From Bacillota bacterium (GTDB lineage: Bacteria > Bacillota > Clostridia > Tissierellales > Peptoniphilaceae), in NCBI GenBank assembly GCA_023394045.1, contig JAEXBN010000023.1:1-13938 (forward strand): a stretch of 13,938 bases of DNA, read 5' to 3'. The translations under genes and the position numbers were made by a program. The notes beneath the pieces were generated by a model that worked only from the letters and a program-made list of their open reading frames with translations, was not told where the DNA came from and did no database searches. Below are positions 1-6,965 of the stretch, piece by piece; within the stretch, counting starts at the first letter, position 1; each line of letters starts with the position of its first letter.

Positions 1-203
1 TCGCAGGACCGCTTGCTCAGAAACTGCCGGCACCGGTGCTCCTCACCAGAGCGGCAGGACTGCCTGAGCCCATCTCCGCAACCATCGCGGGCAACACCGC
101 GCTCAAGCGTGTGATCGTGATCGGCGGCCCGGTCTCCATTGGCGGACAGGTACGTGCTGATCTGCGGGCGCTGCTGCTTCCGGAGGAAGCTCCCGCGCAG
201 TAA
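1..203 (+). CDS. Cell-wall-binding repeat 2 protein, C-terminal fragment
   Basis: Only the last 67 codons are in the window, ending with TAA at 201-203; the rest lies to the left. The visible protein contains APVLLT, then a stretch ending VIVIGGPVSIGG, and a short tail PEEAPAQ. The alternation of 'aPvlLt' and 'viviGGp..I' is the hallmark of the CWBR2 repeat (Pfam PF04122 as I recall it), which anchors many clostridial surface proteins non-covalently to secondary wall polymers. Such proteins are secreted and usually carry three CWBR2 repeats plus a functional domain. Here the fragment covers about one repeat at the C-terminus, so the functional domain, if any, is not visible. This is the only clear plus-strand gene in the window, and it converges on the minus-strand membrane-protein gene to its right. 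Confidence 0.8.
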   Translation, partial: AGPLAQKLPAPVLLTRAAGLPEPISATIAGNTALKRVIVIGGPVSIGGQVRADLRALLLPEEAPAQ

Positions 204-317
204 CGAAAGACCCCGCCATCGGGCGGAACAACCGCCGTTGTGCGGAGTCGAAGCGGAGCGCTGCCGCGCGGCTGACGATCGAGAAGCCGGCTGCGCGGCA
301 GCTTCCCTAGAACTAAG

Positions 318-342
318 AAAAAAAGGACGCTTGTGTCCGTCC
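318..342 (-). terminator. Weak terminator-like hairpin, minus strand
   Basis: On the minus strand GGACG (342-338) and CGTCC (329-325) form a 5-bp stem with an 8-nt loop, followed directly by seven T residues (324-318). The short stem makes this weak. It would stop transcription running leftwards out of the palindromic array. No minus-strand gene lies close upstream, so its role is uncertain. Confidence 0.3.
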
Positions 343-386
343 GCCCATCGTTTGTTCCAGGGTGGGCGGCGCGGTGTTCCAAGAGG

Positions 387-428
387 AGTCCCCGTGCAGG
401 TGCTGATGCGCCTGCACGGGGACTTTTT
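387..428 (+). terminator. Strong rho-independent terminator after the CWBR2 gene
   Basis: The arms 387-400 (AGTCCCCGTGCAGG) and 411-424 pair perfectly over 14 bp around a 10-nt loop, followed by further T residues to 428. It lies about 184 bp past the CWBR2 stop. The interval 204-386 holds other GC-rich inverted repeats, for example 260-269 with 293-302 and 341-347 with 363-369. No open frame in that interval looks like a gene. Confidence 0.85.
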
Positions 429-430
429 GC

Positions 431-540
431 GTGTGGCGGAGAGGAGTGCATGTTGCGACAGGGGTTGTGTTGTGTGCGGTTTGGTTGTGGGATGGGTGTT
501 GCGGCGTGGGGGCGTTGTGATGTTGGGATGATGTCTTGCG
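431..540. other. G+T-rich low-complexity stretch
   Basis: By hand count, 90 of 110 bases are G or T on the plus strand, with only 10 A and 10 C. It lies between the terminator at 387-428 and the palindromic array. Short frames crossing it have no ribosome binding site and no recognisable protein character, so I treat it as non-coding. Its strand asymmetry is unlike everything else in the window. Confidence 0.6.
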
Positions 541-631
541 GCACGGGGATGCGTGCGGGATGGCGGCAGAGGATGGTGTCTCATGGCGGGCGGAATGGGG
601 GGGCAGTTCAGTGGGAGCCAATCGCGCTGGG

Positions 632-1208
632 CTCAGTGGGAAACGCTGAAAACGCGCAAAAGGCACTGAGTCGGAGCGCGGTGGGGCTCAGTGGGAAATG
701 CTGAAAACGCGCAAAACCCACTGAGTCGGAGCGCGGTGGGACTCAGTGGGAAAAGCCCAAAATGCACAAACCTCACTGAGCAAAGCGTCGCATGACTCAG
801 TGTGAAAGGCTGGAAAGGCACAAAACCCACTGAGGCAGAGCGCGGATGGGCTCAGTGAGAAAAGCTGAAAATGCACAAACTTCACTGAGAGCGAACGGCA
901 TAGGCCTCAGTGAGAAAAGTTGAAAATGCGTAAGACCCACTGAGTCGGAGCGCGGTGGGACTCAGTGGGAAAAGCTGGAAAGGCACAAAATCCACTGAGC
1001 CGAGGATCGCAAGACTCAGTGGGAAAAGCTAAAAATGCACAAACCTCACTGAGCCGAGGGCAGCAAGACTCAGTGAGAAAAGCCGAAAATGCAAGAAACC
1101 CACTGAGAGCGAACGGCATAAGCCTCAGTGAGAAAAGTGGAAAATGCAATAAACCCACTGAACTGAGGCGCGGTGAGCTCAGTGAGTAAGGCCAAAAATG
1201 CACGAAAG
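632..1208. repeat. Tandem palindromic array, about 11 units of 54-55 bp
   Basis: The heptamer CTCAGTG recurs at 632, 687, 742, 796, 851, 906, 961, 1015, 1069, 1124 and 1178, spaced 55,55,54,55,55,55,54,54,55,54. Each copy up to the tenth is followed after about 23-25 nt by the inverse heptamer CACTGAG (CACTGAA in unit 10), then by a 15-16 nt variable segment before the next CTCAGTG. The linker after CTCAGTG is A-rich and conserved (roughly AAAAGCTGAAAATGCACAAA). The segment after CACTGAG is variable and falls into classes. Unit 11 lacks the inverse heptamer, and a degenerate half copy (TTCAGTGGGA) sits at 607. The mixed 54/55 period breaks any reading frame, so the array is not coding. I do not recognise the family. 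Confidence 0.92.
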
Positions 1209-1227
1209 CGCAACACGATGGTCATCT

Positions 1228-1274
1228 GACAAGGACAACCCCACAGAGTGAGGTTGTCCTTGTCGGGATTTTGA
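1228..1274 (+). terminator. Stem-loop at the array edge, possible terminator
   Basis: A perfect 13-bp stem, GACAAGGACAACC at 1228-1240 with its complement at 1252-1264, encloses an 11-nt loop and is followed by GGGATTTT on the plus strand. The minus-strand side has no T tract. It would block plus-strand transcription leaving the array. Alternatively it is simply part of the convergent intergenic region downstream of the membrane-protein gene. The T tract is short and offset from the stem, so function is uncertain. Confidence 0.5.
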
Positions 1275-1383
1275 TGATCATCATTGTTCGTTTTTTCTCA
1301 TGATTGTCCGTCATCAACGGCTTACGTCGTTCCTCAGGTCAAGAGTTCTGACTGCTATCGCCGTTCATCTTGCCATCCAAAAT

Positions 1384-1986
1384 CTATGAAACAAGCGCCC
1401 AGACGGTCAAGCCTAAAAAAATGAGCAGGTAAATTCCCATACTCAGCAACACCCAGCGGCGCAATGCAGGAGCAACGGGAAAGACAGTGCGGTTCAAACT
1501 TCTATACAGCGCAACAAGCAAGAAAATAACCGCGCCAAAAAGAAGAATCCGGAGAAGAATCAGCTCATTGGTCGTGAATTCTCCTGGAAAAGAGATTGCT
1601 GATCCTGAATGTACCCGAAAAATCAACGCCATCATCGCGTAACCAACAAGCATGATACAACCTGCGATCATGCGCCACCGTGTTGCTTTTTCTCTTTTTT
1701 CCGGAAGAGCATCGTTTTGTAGAAAACGTGCATACGTTCCCGTGTACAACAGCATGCCCACCAAAATGGCGGGCCACAGAGCGGAAATTGGCATCTGCGA
1801 AATTGGATACCATACACTTCCAGCCACTAGCGTGACAATAGTAAGAAAGGCACCCGCAGCTTCTTCTGGTTTATCCCAGTTTTTAAGCCTCCAATAACAG
1901 ACGATGGCGATGAAACCAATCGCGATCAAAGTCAATACGATTTTATTTATCAGTAGGCCCTCGCATAAATTTTTCCCGTCGAACAT
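1384..1986 (-). CDS. Uncharacterised multi-pass membrane protein
   Basis: This frame encodes about 200 residues with six hydrophobic segments near residues 13-32, 43-62, 67-86, 104-122, 142-162 and 178-198, separated by short charged loops (for example RLKNWDKPEE and LPEKREKATRWR). I recognise no family. The start is doubtful: the ATG at 1986 has no clear ribosome binding site. A small ORF (1950-2090) with a good binding site overlaps it upstream in the frame reached by a -1 shift. Joining the two at the A5 run near 1970-1974 would give a protein of about 235 residues with a proper signal peptide. So this may be the 3' part of a frameshifted gene, a gene expressed by programmed or transcriptional slippage, or a translationally coupled second cistron. 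A sigma-A-like promoter sits at 2142-2170. The gene converges on the CWBR2 gene across the array. Confidence 0.6.
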   Translation of the reverse strand: MFDGKNLCEGLLINKIVLTLIAIGFIAIVCYWRLKNWDKPEEAAGAFLTIVTLVAGSVWYPISQMPISALWPAILVGMLLYTGTYARFLQNDALPEKREKATRWRMIAGCIMLVGYAMMALIFRVHSGSAISFPGEFTTNELILLRILLFGAVIFLLVALYRSLNRTVFPVAPALRRWVLLSMGIYLLIFLGLTVWALVS

Positions 1987-2090
1987 TGGTCCGAGTCAGC
2001 CAATACTGCTGGCATATCATATAGAATAAAGAAAATGCCAGAAAACAAAAACCAAATAGGAACAAGACGAGAACTGTTTCTTTGCAACAT
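1950..2090 (-). CDS. Short signal-peptide ORF, 46 aa, possibly the split 5' end of the membrane-protein gene
   Basis: ATG at 2090 follows AGGAG with a 7-nt spacing, the best initiation context in this area. The product starts MLQRNSSR, continues with a hydrophobic stretch (PIWFLFSGIFFILY) and has a likely signal-peptidase site at VLA/DS (residues 29-33), then DQCSTGK. It ends six residues later at a TGA that overlaps the downstream frame. A -1 shift in the A5 run (plus 1970-1974) would carry the reading into the 200-residue membrane-protein frame after residue K40. A second ATG at 2095 opens a 50-codon frame, but it lies only 2 nt from the AGGAG. Whether this is a leader peptide, a real small protein or a broken 5' end cannot be settled from one sequence. 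Confidence 0.5.
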   Translation of the reverse strand: MLQRNSSRLVPIWFLFSGIFFILYDMPAVLADSDQCSTGKIYARAY

Positions 2091-2141
2091 AGCATGACTC
2101 CTTTCTACCATGGGACGATGCCCCTCATGACTTTCACTTTC

Positions 2142-2170
2142 ACACTATGGCTTTAAGGTGATTTTGTCAA
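2142..2170 (-). promoter_or_regulatory. Sigma-A-like promoter for the membrane-protein gene
   Basis: On the minus strand TTGACA (2170-2165) is followed after exactly 17 bp by TAGTGT (2147-2142). The -35 is perfect and the -10 matches three of six positions. It lies about 50 bp upstream of the signal-peptide ORF and faces it. Confidence 0.5.
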
Positions 2171-2248
2171 GGGCACCTTGAAAAACAAAAGGATGATAAA
2201 ATAAATCGATAATGAAGATAATGAAGGGCAACCGCTGTTCATCCCACC

Positions 2249-2298
2249 AAAAAAAGCGCTGTGACCGAACGAGAGAATCGTTCGATCACAGCGCTTTT
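2249..2298 (-). terminator. Rho-independent terminator of the str operon
   Basis: The arms 2298-2278 and 2272-2252 form a 21-bp stem (one G-U pair) around a 5-nt loop, with an A run on the plus strand at 2249-2255 that gives the U tract on the minus strand. It begins 20 bp past the tuf stop and is the strongest terminator in the window. A T run on the other side may let it act in both directions. Confidence 0.92.
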
Positions 2299-2317
2299 AG
2301 ATTTCAGTCAAACTGAA

Positions 2318-3508
2318 TTATTCAATCACCTTCGATACAACGCCCGAAGCAACCGTACGGCCGCCTTCACGGACAGCGAAACGAAGTCCTTCTTCAATCG
2401 CGATCGGCGAGATCAGCGAAATCGTAAAGGTTGCGTTATCTCCCGGCATCACCATCTCGACGCCTTCACCCAGCTGGATGTCGCCCGTCACGTCGGTCGT
2501 GCGGAAGAAGAACTGCGGACGATATCCCGAGAAGAACGGGGTATGACGACCACCTTCATCCTTGGTCAGAACGTACACCTGACCCTCGAATTTTGTATGC
2601 GGATGGATCGAGTTCTTTGCTGCGAGAACCTGTCCGCGCTCAATCTCGTTGCGCTGAACACCACGCAGCAGAGCGCCGATATTATCGCCAGCTTCCGCCT
2701 GATCCAGCTGCTTATGGAACATCTCGACACCCGTGACCACAACCTCACGCGGTTTATCTGCGAGTCCGACGATCTCAACGGCATCGCCAACCTTGAGCGT
2801 ACCACGCTCAACGCGACCCGTCGCAACCGTACCACGACCCGTAATGGTCAGGACGTCTTCCACCGGCATCAGGAACGGCTGATCCGTTGCACGATCCGGC
2901 TGCGGAATATATTCATCGACAGCTTCCATCAGCTCAACGATGGCATCTTCCCACTCGCCGCCTTCTTCAAGGCATTTCAGAGCAGAACCAACGATGATCG
3001 GCGTATTATCTCCATCGAAGTCGTATTCGTTCAAGAGGTCGCGAATTTCCATTTCAACGAGCTCAATCAATTCATCATCATCGACCTGATCTTTTTTGTT
3101 CAGGAAAACGACGATGCGCGGCACACCAACCTGACGTGCCAGCAAGATGTGCTCGCGGGTCTGCGGCATCGGGCCATCTGCAGCGGACACAACGAGGATG
3201 GCACCATCCATCTGTGCCGCGCCGGTAATCATGTTCTTCACGTAGTCAGCATGTCCCGGGCAGTCCACATGAGCATAGTGGCGGTTCGGCGTTTCGTATT
3301 CCACCACTGCGGTGTTGATGGTTATACCACGTGCGCGCTCTTCCGGAGCCTTATCGATATTGGCATAATCAACAAACTCACCCGTGCCGTATTTCTCATG
3401 CATCACCTTCGTGATGGCTGCGGTCAGAGTCGTTTTACCATGGTCAACGTGGCCGATGGTCCCGATGTTCACATGCGGTTTCGTCCGCTCAAATTTTGCT
3501 TTAGCCAT
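2318..3508 (-). CDS. tuf: Translation elongation factor Tu
   Basis: EF-Tu is the GTPase that delivers aminoacyl-tRNA to the ribosomal A site. The 396-residue length is normal for the family. The nucleotide-binding motifs are intact: GHVDHGKT at 19-26, RGIT at 60-63, DCPGH at 82-86 and NKKD at 137-140. The conserved domain 2 and 3 segments follow, including VGDAVEIVG and a C-terminus ending [14 protein letters not shown] at 3508 follows AGGAGG with about 6 nt spacing, which fixes the start. It is the last gene of the str operon, 94 bp after fusA, and that gap holds its own promoter-like sequence (3548-3576). A strong terminator follows the stop. Only one tuf copy is visible here. Confidence 0.98.
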   Translation of the reverse strand: MAKAKFERTKPHVNIGTIGHVDHGKTTLTAAITKVMHEKYGTGEFVDYANIDKAPEERARGITINTAVVEYETPNRHYAHVDCPGHADYVKNMITGAAQMDGAILVVSAADGPMPQTREHILLARQVGVPRIVVFLNKKDQVDDDELIELVEMEIRDLLNEYDFDGDNTPIIVGSALKCLEEGGEWEDAIVELMEAVDEYIPQPDRATDQPFLMPVEDVLTITGRGTVATGRVERGTLKVGDAVEIVGLADKPREVVVTGVEMFHKQLDQAEAGDNIGALLRGVQRNEIERGQVLAAKNSIHPHTKFEGQVYVLTKDEGGRHTPFFSGYRPQFFFRTTDVTGDIQLGEGVEMVMPGDNATFTISLISPIAIEEGLRFAVREGGRTVASGVVSKVIE

Positions 3509-3547
3509 TTGTTCCTCCTAATGCATTGTGATAGATCGTTACAATCT

Positions 3548-3576
3548 ATTATAAGACAGATGGACTGATTTTCCAA
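3548..3576 (-). promoter_or_regulatory. Internal sigma-A-like promoter for tuf
   Basis: Within the fusA-tuf gap, TTGGAA (3576-3571) and a perfect TATAAT (3553-3548) are separated by 17 bp on the minus strand. This would let tuf be transcribed above the level of the rest of the str operon, as often proposed for EF-Tu genes. The gap also holds a small TAGAT/ATCTA inverted repeat just downstream of the -10. Confidence 0.65.
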
Positions 3577-3602
3577 CCCACCCCATCTTCACACGTGTTT
3601 CA

Positions 3603-5696
3603 CTATTCCTTGCGTGACTTCGTCACTTCTTCAGCGATGCTGTCAGGCACCTTCTCATAATGATCGAACTGCATTGAATAAGTGGCGCGTCCCTGCGTCT
3701 TCGAACGCAGATCCGTCGCGTATCCGAACATCTCAGACAGCGGAATAAAGGCATCCACCACCTGAACGCCGGCGCGCGTGGACATCTGATCAATGCGGCC
3801 GCGACGTGATGAGACATCGCCCATAACATCGCCGAGGTACTCTTCCGGTGTCAGAATCTCAACCTTCTGCAACGGTTCCAGCAGGGAAGGCTTCGCGTTC
3901 TTCATCGCGTTTTGCATCGCCATGGAACCGGCAATCTTAAAAGCAGTCTCTGAAGAGTCCACTTCGTGATACGAACCATCATAAATTTCAACATCAACGT
4001 CGAGAACCGGGAAGCCGGCAACCGGACCAGTCTGGCATGCCTCCTCAATTCCTTGAATTGATGGATTGATGAATTCTTTCGGGATGGAACCACCGACGGT
4101 CACATTGTGAACCACAATTCCCGTTCCCGGTTCGCCCGGTTTAATCCGGATGCGCACATCGCCATACTGACCATGACCACCGGACTGACGAACAAATTTA
4201 CCCTGTGCTTCAGCCGGCACCGTGATGGATTCGCGGTACGACACCTGCGGATTGCCGATATTGGCCTCAACCTTGAATTCACGCTGCAGACGGTCAACGA
4301 TAATCTCCAAATGGAGCTCTCCCATTCCAGCGATGATCGTCTGACCCGTTTCGGAATTGGTAAAGGTCTTAAACGTCGGATCCTCTTCTGCCAGCTTTGC
4401 AAGAGCAATCCCCATCTTTTCCTGCGATGCGCGCGTTTTCGGCTCAATCGCAACCGAGATGACCGGCTCCGGGAACGTCATGGTTTCCAGGACGATCGGA
4501 TTTTCCTGATCGCAGAGCGTATCGCCCGTTCCTGTATCCTTCAATCCAACGGCTGCGGCAATATCGCCAGCCTGCACCACTTCAATCTCTTCACGCTTAT
4601 TGGCATGCATCTGCAGAATACGGCTGATGCGCTCACGCTTTCCTTTTGTGGAATTGTAAACGTAGCTGCCATTTTCAAGCTTTCCAGAGTAAACGCGGAA
4701 GAAGCAGAGTTTGCCGACGAACGGATCCGTCATCACCTTGAACGCCAAAGCAGAGAACGGTTCGTCCACATCCGCTTCACGATGCAGTTCTTCTCCATCT
4801 TCCGCATTGGGTGCCGTCCCTGCGACCGGAGGAATATCCAACGGGCTCGGGAGATAGTCCACCACAGCGTCGATCAAGAACTGAACCCCGCGGTTCTTGT
4901 ACGCCGAGCCACATATCACCGGGAAAATCTTTTGTTCGATCGTTCCGGTGCGGATGGCGTGGCGAATCATATCAACGGTGATTTCCTCGTCTTCCAAGTA
5001 GGCCATCGCGAGTTCATCATCGACTTCCGAAAGCTGCTCCAACATGTTGGCGCGCATTTCTTCCGCACGATCTTTCAAATCATCCGGAATATCTTCATCC
5101 GTGATATCTTTGCCCAAATCATCATGATAAACTTCGGCACGCATGGTCACCAGATCAATGATTCCCTGAAATTTATCTTCAGAGCCGATCGGACACTGAA
5201 TCGCCACGGCATTGGCTTTCAGCTTGTCGCGGATCGTGTCGACCGACATGAAAAAGTCAGCCCCCGTCGCATCCATCTTATTGATAAAGCACATGCGGGG
5301 AACATGATATTTATCCGCCTGGCGCCAAACGGTCTCGGATTGCGGCTCCACGCCGCTCTTCGCGTCAAAAAGCGCGACAGAGCCGTCGAGAACGCGCAAA
5401 GAACGCTCCACTTCCACGGTAAAATCGACGTGTCCCGGAGTATCAATAATATTGATCCGATGAAGACGATCATTTCGCTTCCAGAAGCAGGTCGTTGCAG
5501 CGGAAGTAATGGTAATTCCACGCTCCTGTTCCTGCTCCATCCAGTCCATCTGCGCAGCACCCTCATGAGTATCGCCCATTTTATGAATCTTGCCGGTATA
5601 GAACAAAATGCGTTCTGTGACGGTCGTCTTTCCGGCATCGATGTGAGCCATAATCCCGATGTTGCGTATATCTTTTAACGGTGTATGTTCTGCCAC
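3603..5696 (-). CDS. fusA: Translation elongation factor G
   Basis: EF-G is the GTPase that drives tRNA-mRNA translocation and, with RRF, ribosome recycling. The protein has 697 residues, a usual length. Its G-domain motifs are complete: AHIDAGKTT at 17-25, RGITIT at 59-64, DTPGH at 85-89 and NKMD at 139-142. The later domains are present, including GMGELHLEI and, in domain IV, the [10 protein letters not shown] segment. The start is GTG at 5696, preceded by GGGAGG with a short spacer; no ATG fits this position. It lies 17 bp after rpsG, so the two are co-transcribed. I see no internal damage. Confidence 0.98.
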   Translation of the reverse strand: MAEHTPLKDIRNIGIMAHIDAGKTTVTERILFYTGKIHKMGDTHEGAAQMDWMEQEQERGITITSAATTCFWKRNDRLHRINIIDTPGHVDFTVEVERSLRVLDGSVALFDAKSGVEPQSETVWRQADKYHVPRMCFINKMDATGADFFMSVDTIRDKLKANAVAIQCPIGSEDKFQGIIDLVTMRAEVYHDDLGKDITDEDIPDDLKDRAEEMRANMLEQLSEVDDELAMAYLEDEEITVDMIRHAIRTGTIEQKIFPVICGSAYKNRGVQFLIDAVVDYLPSPLDIPPVAGTAPNAEDGEELHREADVDEPFSALAFKVMTDPFVGKLCFFRVYSGKLENGSYVYNSTKGKRERISRILQMHANKREEIEVVQAGDIAAAVGLKDTGTGDTLCDQENPIVLETMTFPEPVISVAIEPKTRASQEKMGIALAKLAEEDPTFKTFTNSETGQTIIAGMGELHLEIIVDRLQREFKVEANIGNPQVSYRESITVPAEAQGKFVRQSGGHGQYGDVRIRIKPGEPGTGIVVHNVTVGGSIPKEFINPSIQGIEEACQTGPVAGFPVLDVDVEIYDGSYHEVDSSETAFKIAGSMAMQNAMKNAKPSLLEPLQKVEILTPEEYLGDVMGDVSSRRGRIDQMSTRAGVQVVDAFIPLSEMFGYATDLRSKTQGRATYSMQFDHYEKVPDSIAEEVTKSRKE

Positions 5697-5713
5697 TAGA
5701 GCCTCCCAGCAGA

Positions 5714-6184
5714 TTAATAGCGGAAATGCGCGAACGCTTTATTCGCGTCGGCCATACGATGCATTTCCTCTTTACGGCGCACGCTGGCGCCCGTATTATT
5801 AAACGCATCGACCAATTCATTTCCCAGCCGTTCTTCCATCGTCTTCTCACTGCGCTCGCGCGAAAATCCGACAAGCCAGCGCAAGGCCAGCGTCTGGCGA
5901 CGATCCGCACGGACTTCCATCGGCACCTGATATGTCGCACCGCCGATACGGCGGCCTTTGACTTCCAGAACCGGCATCACATTGGCCAGCGCTTTTCTGT
6001 AAATTTCCAGCGCGTCCTGTCCCACTTTTTTTGATGCAATGTCAAATGCACCATAAACGATGCGCTGCGCCAGACCCTTTTTTCCATCCAACATCACCGT
6101 ATTGATCAATTTCGATACGGCGACATCGTTAAACTTCGGATCCGGCATAACCTCTCTTTTTGGAATATGTCCTTTTCTTGACAC
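5714..6184 (-). CDS. rpsG: 30S ribosomal protein S7
   Basis: S7 is a primary 16S rRNA-binding protein that nucleates assembly of the 30S head and lies near the E site. The sequence [17 protein letters not shown] at the N-terminus, the [11 protein letters not shown] segment and the basic C-terminus AFAHFRY are diagnostic. I place the start at the GTG at 6184, because AGGAGG lies about 9 nt upstream and this gives the usual 156 residues. An in-frame ATG at 6208 would add eight unconserved residues and lies upstream of that binding site. It is separated from rpsL by 111 bp containing hairpins, and from fusA by 17 bp. Confidence 0.97.
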   Translation of the reverse strand: MSRKGHIPKREVMPDPKFNDVAVSKLINTVMLDGKKGLAQRIVYGAFDIASKKVGQDALEIYRKALANVMPVLEVKGRRIGGATYQVPMEVRADRRQTLALRWLVGFSRERSEKTMEERLGNELVDAFNNTGASVRRKEEMHRMADANKAFAHFRY

Positions 6185-6227
6185 TTCTCTTCCCTCCTGT
6201 TCATCCATACAGATGATTGGTACTCAA

Positions 6228-6245
6228 CTGCCTAGGGCAGCTGCC
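6228..6245 (-). promoter_or_regulatory. Alternative hairpins in the rpsL-rpsG gap
   Basis: In the 111-bp gap, CTGCC (6228-6232) pairs with GGCAG (6236-6240), while GGCAG can instead join the palindrome GGCAGCTGCC (6236-6245). The two folds exclude each other. In E. coli, S7 represses its own translation by binding the S12-S7 intercistronic region; a similar role here is inference from position only. Confidence 0.35.
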
Positions 6246-6295
6246 GTGCACAAGAAAACCAAAAGGTTCGCGTATGCACTTTGATCACGTCTAAA

Positions 6296-6709
6296 TTACT
6301 TGCTGGATTTCTTCGCACCGTATTTCGAGCGAGCTTGTTTGCGGCCATCCACACCGGATGCATCAAGAGCACCGCGGATGATATGATAACGCACACCAGG
6401 CAAGTCCTTTACACGACCCCCGCGGATGAGCACGACACTATGCTCCTGCAGGTTGTGACCGATACCGGGAATGTAGGAAAGGACTTCTGCGCCGTTGGTT
6501 AAACGTACACGAGCCACTTTACGAAGAGCCGAGTTCGGCTTTTTCGGGGTGACTGTACGAACCGACGTGCAAACTCCGCGTTTCTGCGGCGAATTAACCT
6601 CAGTCGAACGATTCTTCAACGTGTTGAAGTTGTATCCGAGAGCCGGGGTATTCGTCTTTTTCTTTTCCGAAAAACGTCCCTTACGGATCAGCTGATTAAT
6701 TGTCGGCAT
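6296..6709 (-). CDS. rpsL: 30S ribosomal protein S12
   Basis: S12 lies at the decoding centre and influences translational accuracy. The 137-residue product has the conserved [17 protein letters not shown] segment, the region where streptomycin-resistance changes map in other bacteria, then [13 protein letters not shown], and a basic C-terminus. The segment after [12 protein letters not shown] is an insertion relative to the short E. coli form and is common in Firmicutes. The start is ATG at 6709 ([11 protein letters not shown]), with AGGAGG 7 nt upstream; the open frame extends further upstream but is untranslated leader. It is the first gene of the str operon, driven by the promoter at 6801-6829. 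Confidence 0.97.
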   Translation of the reverse strand: MPTINQLIRKGRFSEKKKTNTPALGYNFNTLKNRSTEVNSPQKRGVCTSVRTVTPKKPNSALRKVARVRLTNGAEVLSYIPGIGHNLQEHSVVLIRGGRVKDLPGVRYHIIRGALDASGVDGRKQARSKYGAKKSSK

Positions 6710-6734
6710 ACCGTTCCTCCTTCTTTCAAATATT

Positions 6735-6776
6735 TTCGTTAAAACGAATGGGGTTCCCTGGGTGCCATTAAGGCAC
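6735..6776 (-). promoter_or_regulatory. Two small hairpins in the rpsL 5' leader
   Basis: The roughly 85-nt leader contains GTGCC/GGCAC (6762-6766 with 6772-6776, 5-nt loop) and TTCGTT/AACGAA (6735-6740 with 6743-6748, 2-nt loop). The second lies just upstream of the ribosome binding site. They could stabilise the mRNA or tune initiation, but no known ribosomal-protein leader motif is recognised. Confidence 0.35.
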
Positions 6777-6800
6777 AACAAAACAAGGGTAACCTTAGGT

Positions 6801-6829
6801 ATTTTAACAGTTTGCTTTTGATCTGTCAA
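6801..6829 (-). promoter_or_regulatory. Sigma-A promoter of the str operon
   Basis: On the minus strand a perfect TTGACA (6829-6824) and TAAAAT (6806-6801) are separated by exactly 17 bp. This is the best promoter in the window, as expected for a highly expressed ribosomal operon. It starts 14 bp past the terminator that closes the ABC-transporter operon. Confidence 0.8.
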
Positions 6830-6842
6830 AACACGGCGGTTC

Positions 6843-6867
6843 AAAAAGAAGCGCCCGCAGGCGCTTC
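6843..6867 (-). terminator. Terminator of the ABC-transporter operon
   Basis: GAAGCGCC (6867-6860 on the minus strand) pairs perfectly with 6855-6848 around a 4-nt loop and is followed by five T residues (6847-6843). It lies about 100 bp past the ATPase stop and just before the str promoter, insulating the two operons. The 6868-6965 interval holds two near-identical GGATTTTCTT copies and no gene. Confidence 0.85.
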
Positions 6868-6965
6868 GAAAACCGTTCTTCAAAAGAAAAGATCCCCACG
6901 ATCCGTCTTCACGATGAAGAAAATCCTTAAAGAAAATCCTCGCTAAAAAAGATCTTCACAGGGAA

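Noticed and set aside
359..428. T-box riboswitch-like AGGGTGG (359-365) upstream of a terminator
   Set aside because: The following bases do not match the T-box ACCGCG continuation, no specifier stem is recognisable, and no aminoacyl-tRNA synthetase or amino acid gene follows; the array does.
139..531. Plus-strand open frame over the CWBR2 stop, terminator and G/T-rich stretch
   Set aside because: It overlaps the true CWBR2 frame out of phase and reads straight through a strong terminator, with no ribosome binding site.
688..1203. Open frames on both strands inside the array, with an 18-residue periodic translation
   Set aside because: They stay open only across runs of 54-bp units or by chance. 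The 55-bp units break the frame, no ribosome binding site precedes them, and the periodicity comes from the DNA repeat.
632..1208. CRISPR array
   Set aside because: The repeated part is a short inverted heptamer plus a conserved linker. The intervening segments are only 15-16 nt, resemble one another and recur, and no cas gene is visible.
1272..1283. Perfect 12-bp palindrome TGATGATCATCA as an operator
   Set aside because: It lies downstream of both flanking genes, has no promoter next to it, and a palindrome of this length can occur by chance in this simple-sequence context.
2261..3568. Long plus-strand open frame antisense to tuf
   Set aside because: It is the mirror of a highly expressed, codon-biased gene, has no recognisable protein features, and runs through the str terminator.
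4107..5678. Long plus-strand open frame antisense to fusA
   Set aside because: Entirely opposite intact fusA; its composition is that of a shadow frame, with no ribosome binding site or domain.
6868..6965. Repeated GGATTTTCTT motifs after the ATPase gene
   Set aside because: Only two close copies in a short, low-complexity gap; no structure or function can be supported.
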